Shown here: piece by piece, positions 24,921-34,490 of the stretch
Numbering within the stretch: position 1 is the first letter of the stretch
Layout: each line of letters starts with the position of its first letter
Translations under genes and position numbers: made by a program
DNA from: Kitasatospora purpeofusca
GTDB lineage: Bacteria; Actinomycetota; Actinomycetes; Streptomycetales; Streptomycetaceae
Direction: 5' to 3'
DNA length: 64,000 nt
NCBI RefSeq assembly: GCF_000718025.1
Contig: NZ_JODS01000008.1
Span: forward strand, 186,001-250,000
Notes under the pieces: model-generated
Databases searched by the model: none
Seen by the model: the letters and a program-made list of their open reading frames with translations, nothing else
Told to the model about the DNA's origin: nothing

Positions 24921-26959
24921 ACCTCGCCCTGCCCGCCCTCGTCCCCGCCCTGCCCGCGCTCGGCGCGGCCGCCACCCTGGCCGTCGGCCGGCGCTCCCCG
25001 GGCCTGGCCCGGCCGCTGGCGATCGTGCCGGTCGCGGTCTCGGCCGTGCTCGCCCTGGTGGTCGCGATCCAGCTCGGCACCGGCCAGGTGCTGGACGCCG
25101 CCACCCGGCTCACCCCGACCGGTGGACCGGAGATCTCGCTCGCGATCCACCTGGACGGCTACAGCTCGCTGATCTCGGTGCTGGTCGGCCTGGTCGCCAC
25201 CTGCGTCCAGGTCTACTCGACCGCCTACCTCAAGGACGATCCGCGCTACCCCTCGTACGCGGCGCTGGTCTCGCTGTTCACGGCGGCGATGTTCCTGGTC
25301 GTGTACTCCGGCGACCTGATCGTGCTGCTGGTCGGCTGGGAGGTCATGGGCATCTGCTCGTACTTCCTGATCGGCCACCACTGGGAGACCGAGGACGCCC
25401 GCTCCGCCTCGCTGAAGGCCTTCCTGGTCACCAAGCTGGGCGACGTGCCGTTCCTGTTCGGCATCTTCCTGCTCGGCGCCGACGCCGGTAGCTTCCGGAT
25501 CGAGGACGTGCTGCGGGCCGCCGGCGACGGGCGGCTCGGCCATCCGACGCTGATCGCGCTGCTCCTGCTGGCCGGGGTGGCGGGCAAGAGCGCGCAGTTC
25601 CCGCTGCACACCTGGCTCCCGGACGCGATGGCCGGTCCGACGCCGGTCTCCGCGCTGATCCACGCCGCCACCATGGTCGCGGCCGGCATCTACCTGGTGG
25701 CCCGGCTGCTGCCGGTCTTCCTGCTGTCCGGGGCGGCGCTGGTGGTCCTGGCGGTGATGGCCGCCGTGACGATGATCGGCTCGGCGCTCTGCGCGCTGGC
25801 CCAGGACGACCTCAAGCGGGTGCTCGCCTACTCGACCGTCGGCCAGCTCGGCTACATGGCCGGCGCGCTCGCCAGCGGCGACCGCGAGGCCTCGGTCTTC
25901 CACCTGGTCAGCCACGGCGCGTTCAAGGCGCTGCTGTTCCTCGCCGCCGGTGTGGTGATCCACGCCGCGCACACCAACTCGATCTCCGCGATGTCCAGGA
26001 TCCCCGGGCTGCGCAAGCGCGTCCCGGACGCCTACTGGACGATGGCCATCGCGCTGATCGCCCTGATCGGCCTGCCGCCGTTCTCCGGCTTCTTCAGCAA
26101 GGAGGCGGTGCTGACCGCCGCCGAGCACGCCGCCAACGGCGAGGCGCTGACCAACGGCCTCGGCCCGGCCTCGGCGGTGCCGCAGGCGGCCGGCTGGATC
26201 GTGCTGATCTCGGCCGGGCTCACCGCGCTGCTCACGGCGGCGTACGCGGCCAGGCTCTTCCTGGTGACCTTCCACAGCCCGGCGGGCGCGGCGCTCCCCG
26301 CCGCGGGCGGGGCCCCGGCCGTCGCCGACCACGAGCCCGACGCGCCGTACTCGCCCGAGCCGGACGAGGCCGACCCGGCGGTCGCCGAGCCGCCCGCGAT
26401 GCGCTGGCCGCTGTGGGTGCTGGCCGTGCCGACCATGGGCTTCGGCATCGCCGGCCTGCGCTCGGACTGGCTGCCCGCGCTGCTGGACGGCGGTTCGCTG
26501 AAGCCCTCCGCGGTCACCGCCGTGACCGGCACCGGACTGGCCGTGGTCGGTGTGCTGCTGGCCTACGGCGCCTGGCGCGCGGCCACCGCCCGGACCACCG
26601 AGGGCCTGCCCGCCCCGGCCGAGCCCGGCCGGGTGCCCGAGCAGGCCGGAGCCCCGGCCGCCGAGGTGATCGTCGCCGATCCCGGGCGCGCCCTGCTGGG
26701 CCCGCTGTTCGGCCCGGCCCGGCACGGCTTCGGCGTCGACCGGCTCTACAGCGCGCTGTTCGTCCGCCCGGTCGAGGCCGCCGCCCGGCTCGTCCGCTTC
26801 CTCGACCGCGAGGTCGTGGAGACGTACGTGCGCGGCAGCGGTGCCGGGGCCGAGCTGCTGGGCCGGGTCGTCCGGCTGGCGCAGACCGGCAACGCGCAGA
26901 CCTATCTCAGCGCGCTGCTCGCCGGTGTCGTCCTGCTGGCCGTCCTGGTGGCGGTGTAG
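24917..26959 (+). CDS. nuoL: NADH-quinone oxidoreductase subunit L (second copy)
   Basis: This 680-residue antiporter-like subunit has about 16 membrane segments. Signatures include WEVMGICSYFLIGHHW (with the conserved Glu), FPLHTWLPDAMAGPTPVSALIHAATMV (key Lys just upstream, in GKSAQ) and SHGAFKALLFLAAG. The C-terminal end includes the long lateral helix region around LLGPLFGPARHGFGVDRLYS. An acidic Pro-rich insert lies at about 465-495. It is one of three proton-pumping subunits (L, M, N) encoded here, all intact. ATG 24917 overlaps nuoK. Confidence 0.94.
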   Translation: MNLALPALVPALPALGAAATLAVGRRSPGLARPLAIVPVAVSAVLALVVAIQLGTGQVLDAATRLTPTGGPEISLAIHLDGYSSLISVLVGLVATCVQVYSTAYLKDDPRYPSYAALVSLFTAAMFLVVYSGDLIVLLVGWEVMGICSYFLIGHHWETEDARSASLKAFLVTKLGDVPFLFGIFLLGADAGSFRIEDVLRAAGDGRLGHPTLIALLLLAGVAGKSAQFPLHTWLPDAMAGPTPVSALIHAATMVAAGIYLVARLLPVFLLSGAALVVLAVMAAVTMIGSALCALAQDDLKRVLAYSTVGQLGYMAGALASGDREASVFHLVSHGAFKALLFLAAGVVIHAAHTNSISAMSRIPGLRKRVPDAYWTMAIALIALIGLPPFSGFFSKEAVLTAAEHAANGEALTNGLGPASAVPQAAGWIVLISAGLTALLTAAYAARLFLVTFHSPAGAALPAAGGAPAVADHEPDAPYSPEPDEADPAVAEPPAMRWPLWVLAVPTMGFGIAGLRSDWLPALLDGGSLKPSAVTAVTGTGLAVVGVLLAYGAWRAATARTTEGLPAPAEPGRVPEQAGAPAAEVIVADPGRALLGPLFGPARHGFGVDRLYSALFVRPVEAAARLVRFLDREVVETYVRGSGAGAELLGRVVRLAQTGNAQTYLSALLAGVVLLAVLVAV

Positions 26960-27021
26960 CCGATGCCGTACCTCCCGTCCTCGTCCGCTGCCGTGGCTGT
27001 CGCTGTCGCTAGGAGTCCCCG

Positions 27022-28578
<1,557 letters not shown>

Positions 28579-28580
28579 CC

Positions 28581-30191
28581 ATGCTCGGCACCGCACTCGG
28601 ATCTCACTCCACGGGGCAGACCACTGTGACCTCCCTCGCCGTCGCCAACCCGGGCAGCCTGATCCAGTCCGTGGACTGGGTGGCGATCGCGCCCCCGCTG
28701 ATCGCCGCGCTGGCCGCCCTCGCCGTGCTGGTCACCGACCTCTTCCTGCCCGCGCGGCACAAGCGCTGGCTGGGCCGGCTCACCGCCGCCGCACTCGCCC
28801 TGGCCATCGTCTCGCTCCTCCCGCTCATCGGTGGATCACCCCGAGCCACCTTCTGTGCGCAGAACGTAACAGGGGCCACTGACAACGCTGGCTGCTCCTA
28901 CGTCGCCGACCACTTCGCGCTGGTCTTCCAGCTGCTCGCGCTCGGCGGCGCGCTGATCGCCGCCCTGCTGTCCGCCCACACGGTGGAGCGCGAGGAGCTG
29001 CCCGGCGGCGAGTACTGGTTCCTGCTGCTCTCCAGCGCCACCGGCGCCGCGCTGCTGCCCGCCTCCCGCGACCTCGCCACCCTGGTGATCGCCCTGGAGG
29101 TCGCCTCACTGCCCGCCTTCGCCCTGGTCGCGCTGCGCCGGGACGGCCGGGGCGCCGAGGCCGCGCTCAAGTTCTTCCTGTCCTCCGTCACCGCGACCGC
29201 CGTGATGCTGCTCGGCATCGGCTTCGTCTACGCGGCGAGCGGCAGCCTGCACCTGGGCGCCGTCGCCACCGGGCTGGAGCACGCCCCCGCGCAGCTGAAG
29301 CCGCTGGCCGAGGCGGGAGCGGTGCTCACGCTGGCCGGCTTCGCCTTCAAGGTCGCCGCCGTGCCGTTCCACTTCTGGGTGCCGGACACCTACACCGGCG
29401 CCCCGCTGCCGGTGGCCGGCTACCTCTCGGTGGTCGGCAAGGCGGCCGGTCTGGCCGGACTGGCCCTGGTCACCACCATCGCCTTCCGCCCGTACGCGCA
29501 CACCTGGGGCCTGGTGCTCGCGGTGCTGGCCGCCGTCACCATGACGGTCGGCAACGCGGGCGCGCTGCGCCAGCGCTTCGACACCCGCTACAGCGCGGTC
29601 CGGCTGCTCGCCTGGTCCTCGGTGGGCCAGGCCGGCTACCTGCTGGTGCCGCTGGCCGCGGCCGGCTACGCGCCGACCACGACCGACCCGCTGGGCGCCA
29701 CCGCCGCGTACGCGCTGATCTACGGCGTGGTCAACCTGGGCGCCTTCGGCGTGGTGGCGGCGGTCGGCCGTCGTTCCGAGGCCGGGGTGGACGACTTCCG
29801 CGGGTTGTTCGCCCGGCGCCGCTGGACGGCGCTGGCGCTGGCGTTCTTCCTGCTCTGCCTGGCCGGGCTGCCGCCGGGCGTGATCGGCCTGTTCGGCAAG
29901 GTCGTGGTGTTCCGCGCCGCGGTCGACGCCGGGCTGGGCTGGCTGGCCGTGGTGATGGCCGTCAACGTGGTCGTCGCGCTGTACTACTACCTGCGCTGGA
30001 CCGCCGTGCTGTTCGCCCCGGCCCCGGACGCGGCCCCCGCGGAGGGGGCGGGGGAGCGCGCGGCCACGGCCCCCGAGCGGCGCCTGCCGGTGTCGCTGAC
30101 CGCCACCCTGGGCCTCACCGCCTCCGTCGCGGTGGTGCTCTCGGTGGCCCCGCAGCTGGTGCTCCAGGTGGTCGGTGGTTCGCTGTTCTGA
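28581..30191 (+). CDS. nuoN: NADH-quinone oxidoreductase subunit N (second copy)
   Basis: This 536-residue antiporter-like subunit has the signature ALEVASLPAFALVALRR with the conserved Glu, FKVAAVPFHFWVPDTYTGAP with the Lys, and LLAWSSVGQAGYLLVPL. ATG 28581 lies 2 bp after the nuoM stop. A GTG at 28626 is an alternative; the first 15 residues are not hydrophobic. An extracytoplasmic loop near residues 91-106 has two Cys residues (FCAQNVTG and AGCSY). It ends the nuo cluster, followed by an imperfect hairpin. Confidence 0.92.
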   Translation: MLGTALGSHSTGQTTVTSLAVANPGSLIQSVDWVAIAPPLIAALAALAVLVTDLFLPARHKRWLGRLTAAALALAIVSLLPLIGGSPRATFCAQNVTGATDNAGCSYVADHFALVFQLLALGGALIAALLSAHTVEREELPGGEYWFLLLSSATGAALLPASRDLATLVIALEVASLPAFALVALRRDGRGAEAALKFFLSSVTATAVMLLGIGFVYAASGSLHLGAVATGLEHAPAQLKPLAEAGAVLTLAGFAFKVAAVPFHFWVPDTYTGAPLPVAGYLSVVGKAAGLAGLALVTTIAFRPYAHTWGLVLAVLAAVTMTVGNAGALRQRFDTRYSAVRLLAWSSVGQAGYLLVPLAAAGYAPTTTDPLGATAAYALIYGVVNLGAFGVVAAVGRRSEAGVDDFRGLFARRRWTALALAFFLLCLAGLPPGVIGLFGKVVVFRAAVDAGLGWLAVVMAVNVVVALYYYLRWTAVLFAPAPDAAPAEGAGERAATAPERRLPVSLTATLGLTASVAVVLSVAPQLVLQVVGGSLF

Positions 30192-30192
30192 A

Positions 30193-30222
30193 CCCCGCCC
30201 GGCGGACGCGCCGGGGCGGGGC
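30193..30222 (+). terminator. imperfect hairpin after nuoN
   Basis: CCCCGCCCGGC pairs with GCCGGGGCGGGG around a short loop, with one bulged base, directly after the nuoN stop. It is a plausible operon terminator. Confidence 0.5.
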
Positions 30223-30343
30223 CGGGTCCCCCGGTCGGGTGTCATGCCGGTCACAAGGGAACAAGGCCCCGGCCCCCACCCGTTGACCGGGCAGGAGGGA
30301 CGAGGCAGAAAGGGCTTCCCCACGCACCATTGGAGGGCCACCC

Positions 30344-31204
30344 GTGCATCGCCGGCACAACGGACTGAGGACCGCCGCCCTGCTCGGGGGCCTCTCGGCG
30401 CTGATCCTGGTGATCGGTTCCTTCTTCGGCCGTACGGGCTTCGTGATCGCCCTGCTGGTCGCCCTCGGCACCAACGCCTACGCCTACTGGAACAGCGACA
30501 AGCTCGCCCTGCGCGCCATGCGGGCCCGCCCGGTGAGCGAGATCGAGGCGCCGCGGCTGTACCGGATCGTCCGGGAGCTCTCCACCTCGGCGCGCCAGCC
30601 GATGCCGCGGCTCTACATCTCGCCGACCCCGGCCCCGAACGCCTTCGCCACCGGCCGCAACCCGCGCAACGCGGCGGTCTGCTGCACCGACGGCATCCTG
30701 CAGCTGCTCGACGAGCGCGAGCTGCGCGGTGTCCTCGGCCACGAGCTGAGCCACGTCTACAACCGGGACATCCTGATCTCCTCGGTGGCCGGCGCGCTCG
30801 CCTCGGTGGTGATGTTCCTGGTGAACTTCGCCTGGCTGATCCCGTTCGGCCGGGGTGACGACGACGACGGCCCGGGCCTGTTCGGGCTGCTCGCGATCAT
30901 GATCCTCGGCCCGGTCGCCGCCTCGCTGATCCAGCTGGCGGTCAGCCGCTCCCGGGAGTACCAGGCCGACGCCGACGGGGCCCGGATCACCGGCGACCCG
31001 CTGGCCCTGGCGAGCGCGCTGCGCAAGCTGGACGCGGGCACCCGGCAGCTGCCGCTGCCGCCGGAGCCGCAGATCAAGACCGCCAGCCACATGATGATCG
31101 CCAGCCCGTTCCGCCCGGGCGAGGCCGGTACGAAGCTGTTCTCGACCCATCCGCCGATGGCCGAGCGGATCGCCCGGCTGGAGCGGATGGCCGGCCACCG
31201 GTAG
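30344..31204 (+). CDS. htpX: HtpX-type membrane zinc metalloprotease (M48)
   Basis: This 286-residue protein has two N-terminal membrane helices (about 11-28 and 31-49), the zinc motif H133-ELS-H137 and the third ligand Glu in SREYQADADG near 205. Two further helices (about 143-163 and 175-195) follow the HExxH. HtpX proteases degrade misfolded membrane proteins. Its place right after ten genes for membrane subunits suggests a role in their quality control, which is inference. GTG 30344 has GGAGGG 7 nt upstream. Confidence 0.92.
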   Translation: MHRRHNGLRTAALLGGLSALILVIGSFFGRTGFVIALLVALGTNAYAYWNSDKLALRAMRARPVSEIEAPRLYRIVRELSTSARQPMPRLYISPTPAPNAFATGRNPRNAAVCCTDGILQLLDERELRGVLGHELSHVYNRDILISSVAGALASVVMFLVNFAWLIPFGRGDDDDGPGLFGLLAIMILGPVAASLIQLAVSRSREYQADADGARITGDPLALASALRKLDAGTRQLPLPPEPQIKTASHMMIASPFRPGEAGTKLFSTHPPMAERIARLERMAGHR

Positions 31205-31242
31205 CGGCTCCGGTAGCGACGCCGGGAAGGGCGCGGCGGCCG

Positions 31243-32712
31243 TCAGCCCGTCGCGACCTCGTCCAGTACCGCCCGGAGCCGGTGCACGCCCTCCACCACC
31301 TGGGCGGAGTTCTCGGCGGCGGCGTAGCTGAGCCGCAGATTGGCGGCCGGCGGTTCGGCGGCGTGGTACGGCCGGCCGGGGGTCACCTGGACGCCGGCCC
31401 GCATGGCGGCGGCGGTGAGCACACCGTCGTCGACGCCCTCGGGGAGCCGCAGCCACAGGTGGTAGCCGCCGGGGCGGTAGCTGCCGAGCACACCCGGCAG
31501 CTCGCGGTGCAGGGCGGCGACGGCGGCGGTGCGGCGGTTGCGCAGCTCGGTGCCGAGCGTGCGCAGATGACGGGCCCAGCCCGGGTCGGCGACGAGTTCC
31601 AGCGTCGCCTCCTGGAGCGGCCGGGGCACGAAGAAGCTGTCCACCACCTGGGTGGCCCGCAGCCGGGCGAGCGCCGGGCCGCGCGCGGTGAGGGCGCCGA
31701 CCCGCAGGTTGGGCGAGGCGGCCTTGGTGAGCGAACGCAGGTGCACCACCACCCCGTCGCGGTCGTCCGCGGCGAGCGGCCGGGGCAGGGCGGGGGCGTC
31801 CGCGTGCACCAGCAGTCGGGAGAAGTCGTCCTCGACGACGAAGGCCCCGGCGGCCCGGGCGATCCGGAGCACCTCGGCCCGGCGTTCGGGGGAGAGCACC
31901 GCGCCGGTCGGGTTCTGGAACAGCGGCTGGCAGACGAAGACCCGCGCCCTGGTGGCCTCGAAGGCCTCCGCCAGCAGGTCGGTGCGGACGCCGTCGGCGT
32001 CGACCGGCACCGGGACGGGCCGCAGCCCGGCCGCCCGGACGACCGCCAGGATGCCCGGGTAGGTCGGCGACTCCACCAGGACCGGGGCGCCGGGTGCGGC
32101 GAGGGAGCGCATCGCCACGGTGAGGCCGCTCTGCCCGCCGGAGGTGAGCAGGACGTCCCCGGTGGCGATCGGCCCGTCGTGGCCGCCGATGTCGCGGGCG
32201 AACCAGCCGCGCAGCTCGGTGAGGCCGTCGGTGGGCGGGCGCTCCCAGGCGCCGGGGCGGCGTCCGGCCCGGGCCAGGGCGGCGGCGAGCAGCCGCTCGG
32301 GCAGCAGGGAGGAGTGCGGGTAGCCGCTGTTGAGGTCGATGACGTCGGGCGGCGGCACGCGCAGGGTGGCGAACACCGGGGCGGCCAGCAGGTCGCGCGG
32401 TCCGGTCTCGCTGCTGAGGGCGATCTCCTGCCAGGAGAGGTCGCCGGGGCGGGCGGTACCGGCCGGGGCCCTGCGGGCGCCGGCCGCGGGGACGGTGGTG
32501 AAGGCCGCCGCGCGGAACACCCCGGCGCCCGGGCGGGAGATCACCAGGCCCTCGGCGGCGAGGACGGCGATGGCGCGGGAGACCGTGCCCGGGCTGACCT
32601 GGTGGCGTTCCATCAGGGCCCGGCTCGACGGCAGCTTCCGCCCTTCCGGGTAGCGCTCGACTTCCCGTCGCAGACTGTCGGCGAGTTCGGTCACACTGCT
32701 ACGCTCATTCAT
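31243..32712 (-). CDS. MocR-type regulator (GntR wHTH plus aminotransferase domain)
   Basis: This 489-residue protein has a GntR winged helix (residues 5-70; GRKLPSSRALMERHQVSPG) joined to a fold-type I aminotransferase domain (about 120-489). The aminotransferase domain carries NPTGAV and the PLP Lys in SLTKAASPNLRVG. MocR regulators use PLP or a PLP adduct as signal. It is divergent from an EamA exporter gene, and the two start codons overlap by 2 bp, so one short region must control both. The minus-strand -10-like TATCTT ends 8 nt before ATG 32712, consistent with a leaderless transcript. Confidence 0.92.
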   Translation of the reverse strand: MNERSSVTELADSLRREVERYPEGRKLPSSRALMERHQVSPGTVSRAIAVLAAEGLVISRPGAGVFRAAAFTTVPAAGARRAPAGTARPGDLSWQEIALSSETGPRDLLAAPVFATLRVPPPDVIDLNSGYPHSSLLPERLLAAALARAGRRPGAWERPPTDGLTELRGWFARDIGGHDGPIATGDVLLTSGGQSGLTVAMRSLAAPGAPVLVESPTYPGILAVVRAAGLRPVPVPVDADGVRTDLLAEAFEATRARVFVCQPLFQNPTGAVLSPERRAEVLRIARAAGAFVVEDDFSRLLVHADAPALPRPLAADDRDGVVVHLRSLTKAASPNLRVGALTARGPALARLRATQVVDSFFVPRPLQEATLELVADPGWARHLRTLGTELRNRRTAAVAALHRELPGVLGSYRPGGYHLWLRLPEGVDDGVLTAAAMRAGVQVTPGRPYHAAEPPAANLRLSYAAAENSAQVVEGVHRLRAVLDEVATG

Positions 32713-32753
32713 GAGAGCACAAGATAGCGCTACCCTCGGTTCGGCGATAGCGG
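32697..32753. promoter_or_regulatory. shared divergent promoter of MocR and EamA genes with GATAGCG repeats
   Basis: The start codons of the two divergent genes overlap (32710-32713). TATCTT (complement of 32721-32726) precedes the MocR ATG by 8 nt. TACGCT at 32700-32705 precedes the EamA ATG by 5 nt. Direct repeats GATAGCG at 32723-32729 and 32746-32752 are 23 bp apart, as expected for a MocR dimer site. They lie inside the first codons of the EamA gene. Confidence 0.5.
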
Positions 32754-33754
32754 ACCGGCCCGCTACGGCGCGGACGACGGCCCGGGCGACCACAGGGGCG
32801 ACCGCAGACGCGACTGACGAGGCCCTGTCGACCGCGTCGGCCACGGCGACTCCGGCCGCCGCGCCGCCGAAGGCCGCACCCGGTACCGGCGGCTCCGCCG
32901 GTACCGCGCAGGCCGCCCTGGGTGTCCTCTGCTTCTCCTTCAGCTTCCCCGCCACCGCCTGGGCGCTGACCGGCTTCGGCCCCTGGAGCGCGACCGGCCT
33001 GCGCGGCCTGCTCGCCGGAGTGCTCGCCGCGCTCTGCCTGGCGGCGGCCCGCGTCCCGCTGCCCGAGCGCCGGCACTGGCCCGGCCTGTTGGTGGTCTCG
33101 GCGGGCTGCGTCCTCGGCTTCCCGCTGCTCACCACGCTGGCCCTGCGCACCTCCTCGACCGCGCACTCGGCGGTCGTCATCGGGGTGCTGCCGCTGGCCA
33201 CCGCGGCCGTCGCCGCGCTGCGGGCCGGACGCTCCGGCGCCCGGCCGTCCCGGCTGTTCTGGGGCGCGGCACTGGCCGGGGCGGTGGCCGTGCTCGGCTT
33301 CACCTTGCTGCAGAGCCACGGGCTGCCGGGCCTCGCCGACCTGTACCTGTTCGCGGCGCTGCTGATCTGCGCGGCCGGGTACGCGGAGGGCGGGCGGATC
33401 TCCCGGGAACTGCCCGGCTGGCAGGTGATCGGCTGGGCGGTGGTCGCGGCGCTGCCGGTCACCGCGCTGACCACGGCGCTGGCGCTGCCCGCCGAGCCGG
33501 TGGAGCTCGGCGGGAAGGCACTGGCCGGGCTGGCGTACACGGCGGTGGTGTCGCAGTTCGGCGGGTTCGTGGTCTGGTACCGGGGGATGGCGGCGATCGG
33601 CGTGCCGAGGGCGAGTCAGCTCCAGCTGGCGCAGCCGCTGCTGACGCTGATCTGGTCGGTGCTGCTGCTGGGCGAGGTGCTGCCGGCCGCCGCGCCGGTG
33701 ACGGCGGTGGTGGTGCTGCTCTGCATCGCGCTCACCCAGCGGGCACGGGCGTGA
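32711..33754 (+). CDS. EamA/DMT family transporter
   Basis: This 347-residue protein begins with about 60 residues of Ala/Thr-rich low-complexity sequence. About ten transmembrane helices follow, in two similar halves (EamA repeats), starting at GVLCFSFSFPATAWALTGFG and ending ALTQRARA. Drug/metabolite exporters of this family often sit next to MocR regulators. No ATG or GTG lies in the low-complexity stretch, so ATG 32711 is the likely start, perhaps on a leaderless mRNA. The substrate is probably an amino acid or a vitamin B6 related compound, by analogy only. Confidence 0.85.
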   Translation: MRAQDSATLGSAIADRPATARTTARATTGATADATDEALSTASATATPAAAPPKAAPGTGGSAGTAQAALGVLCFSFSFPATAWALTGFGPWSATGLRGLLAGVLAALCLAAARVPLPERRHWPGLLVVSAGCVLGFPLLTTLALRTSSTAHSAVVIGVLPLATAAVAALRAGRSGARPSRLFWGAALAGAVAVLGFTLLQSHGLPGLADLYLFAALLICAAGYAEGGRISRELPGWQVIGWAVVAALPVTALTTALALPAEPVELGGKALAGLAYTAVVSQFGGFVVWYRGMAAIGVPRASQLQLAQPLLTLIWSVLLLGEVLPAAAPVTAVVVLLCIALTQRARA

Positions 33755-33758
33755 CACG

Positions 33759-33793
33759 TGGTGGTCCGGACCCGGGCGGGGTCCGGACCACCA
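33759..33793. terminator. bidirectional hairpin between EamA gene and membrane protein gene
   Basis: A 14-bp perfect stem (33759-33772 with 33780-33793) and a 7-nt loop lie between convergent genes. Confidence 0.8.
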
Positions 33794-33805
33794 AGGTCGG
33801 CGGGA

Positions 33806-34279
33806 TCAGTGCCCGGCGGCGTCGGGCTTGTGGATGCACAACGCCCAGATGATGAAGACGTCCAGCGCGATCACCACGATGGACCAGCCCGGGTAGTACG
33901 GCATCGCCAGGAAGCTCTCGACGGCGCTCACCGCGGTGAGCGCGATACCGGCGTAGCGGGCCCAGGTGGCGCCCGTGAGGAGGAACGCGCCGACCAGCGC
34001 CACCAGCGCGCCGACGACGATGTGGATCCAGCCCCAGCCGGTGAGGTCGAACCGGAAGACGTAGCGGTCGGTGGTCAGGAAGACCTCGTCGTCGTGGACC
34101 GCCATGATGCCCCGCAGGACCTCCATGATGCCGTTGATCAGCATCAGGACACCCGCGAACACCACGAAGCCGGGCGCCCAGTCGCGGAACCCGCCGTGCG
34201 ACGTCGGCGGCGGTTGGCCCGTGCCCGAGCGCCAGGGCGGGGGCTGGTCGGGAGGCGTGGACGACGTGCTGCTGCTCAT
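33806..34279 (-). CDS. small four-helix membrane protein (DUF7144-like)
   Basis: This 157-residue protein starts at ATG 34279 behind GGAGGAATCC. A Ser/Thr/Pro-rich N-terminal tail of about 35 residues is followed by four hydrophobic helices (about 37-57, 78-98, 103-120 and 125-147), with LINGIMEVLRGIMAVHDDEVF after the first. This pattern matches a family common in streptomycetes with no known function. It is divergent from ctaD. Confidence 0.8.
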   Translation of the reverse strand: MSSSTSSTPPDQPPPWRSGTGQPPPTSHGGFRDWAPGFVVFAGVLMLINGIMEVLRGIMAVHDDEVFLTTDRYVFRFDLTGWGWIHIVVGALVALVGAFLLTGATWARYAGIALTAVSAVESFLAMPYYPGWSIVVIALDVFIIWALCIHKPDAAGH

Positions 34280-34490
34280 GGATTCCTCCAGGACCGGACG
34301 CCGGGGCCCGACAAGCGCCCCGGACAGGTGTGCGGAGTGACGTACGGACTTCGACCGTCCGACCCCGCCCGCCGCCCGGCAACCCGACCGCACCTGTTCG
34401 GGTGACCCGCCCCGCGCGCCCCCGGCCGCCCCGGCGGGCCGAGCGGTACTGCTGGTCCGACCCCTGCCCCGGACCTGGAAGGCGCGGCAC

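Noticed and set aside
34323..34400. Inverted repeat before ctaD as the BlaI operator
   Set aside because: The arms match only partly (AGGTG/CACCT) and BlaI-type TACA/TGTA cores are missing.
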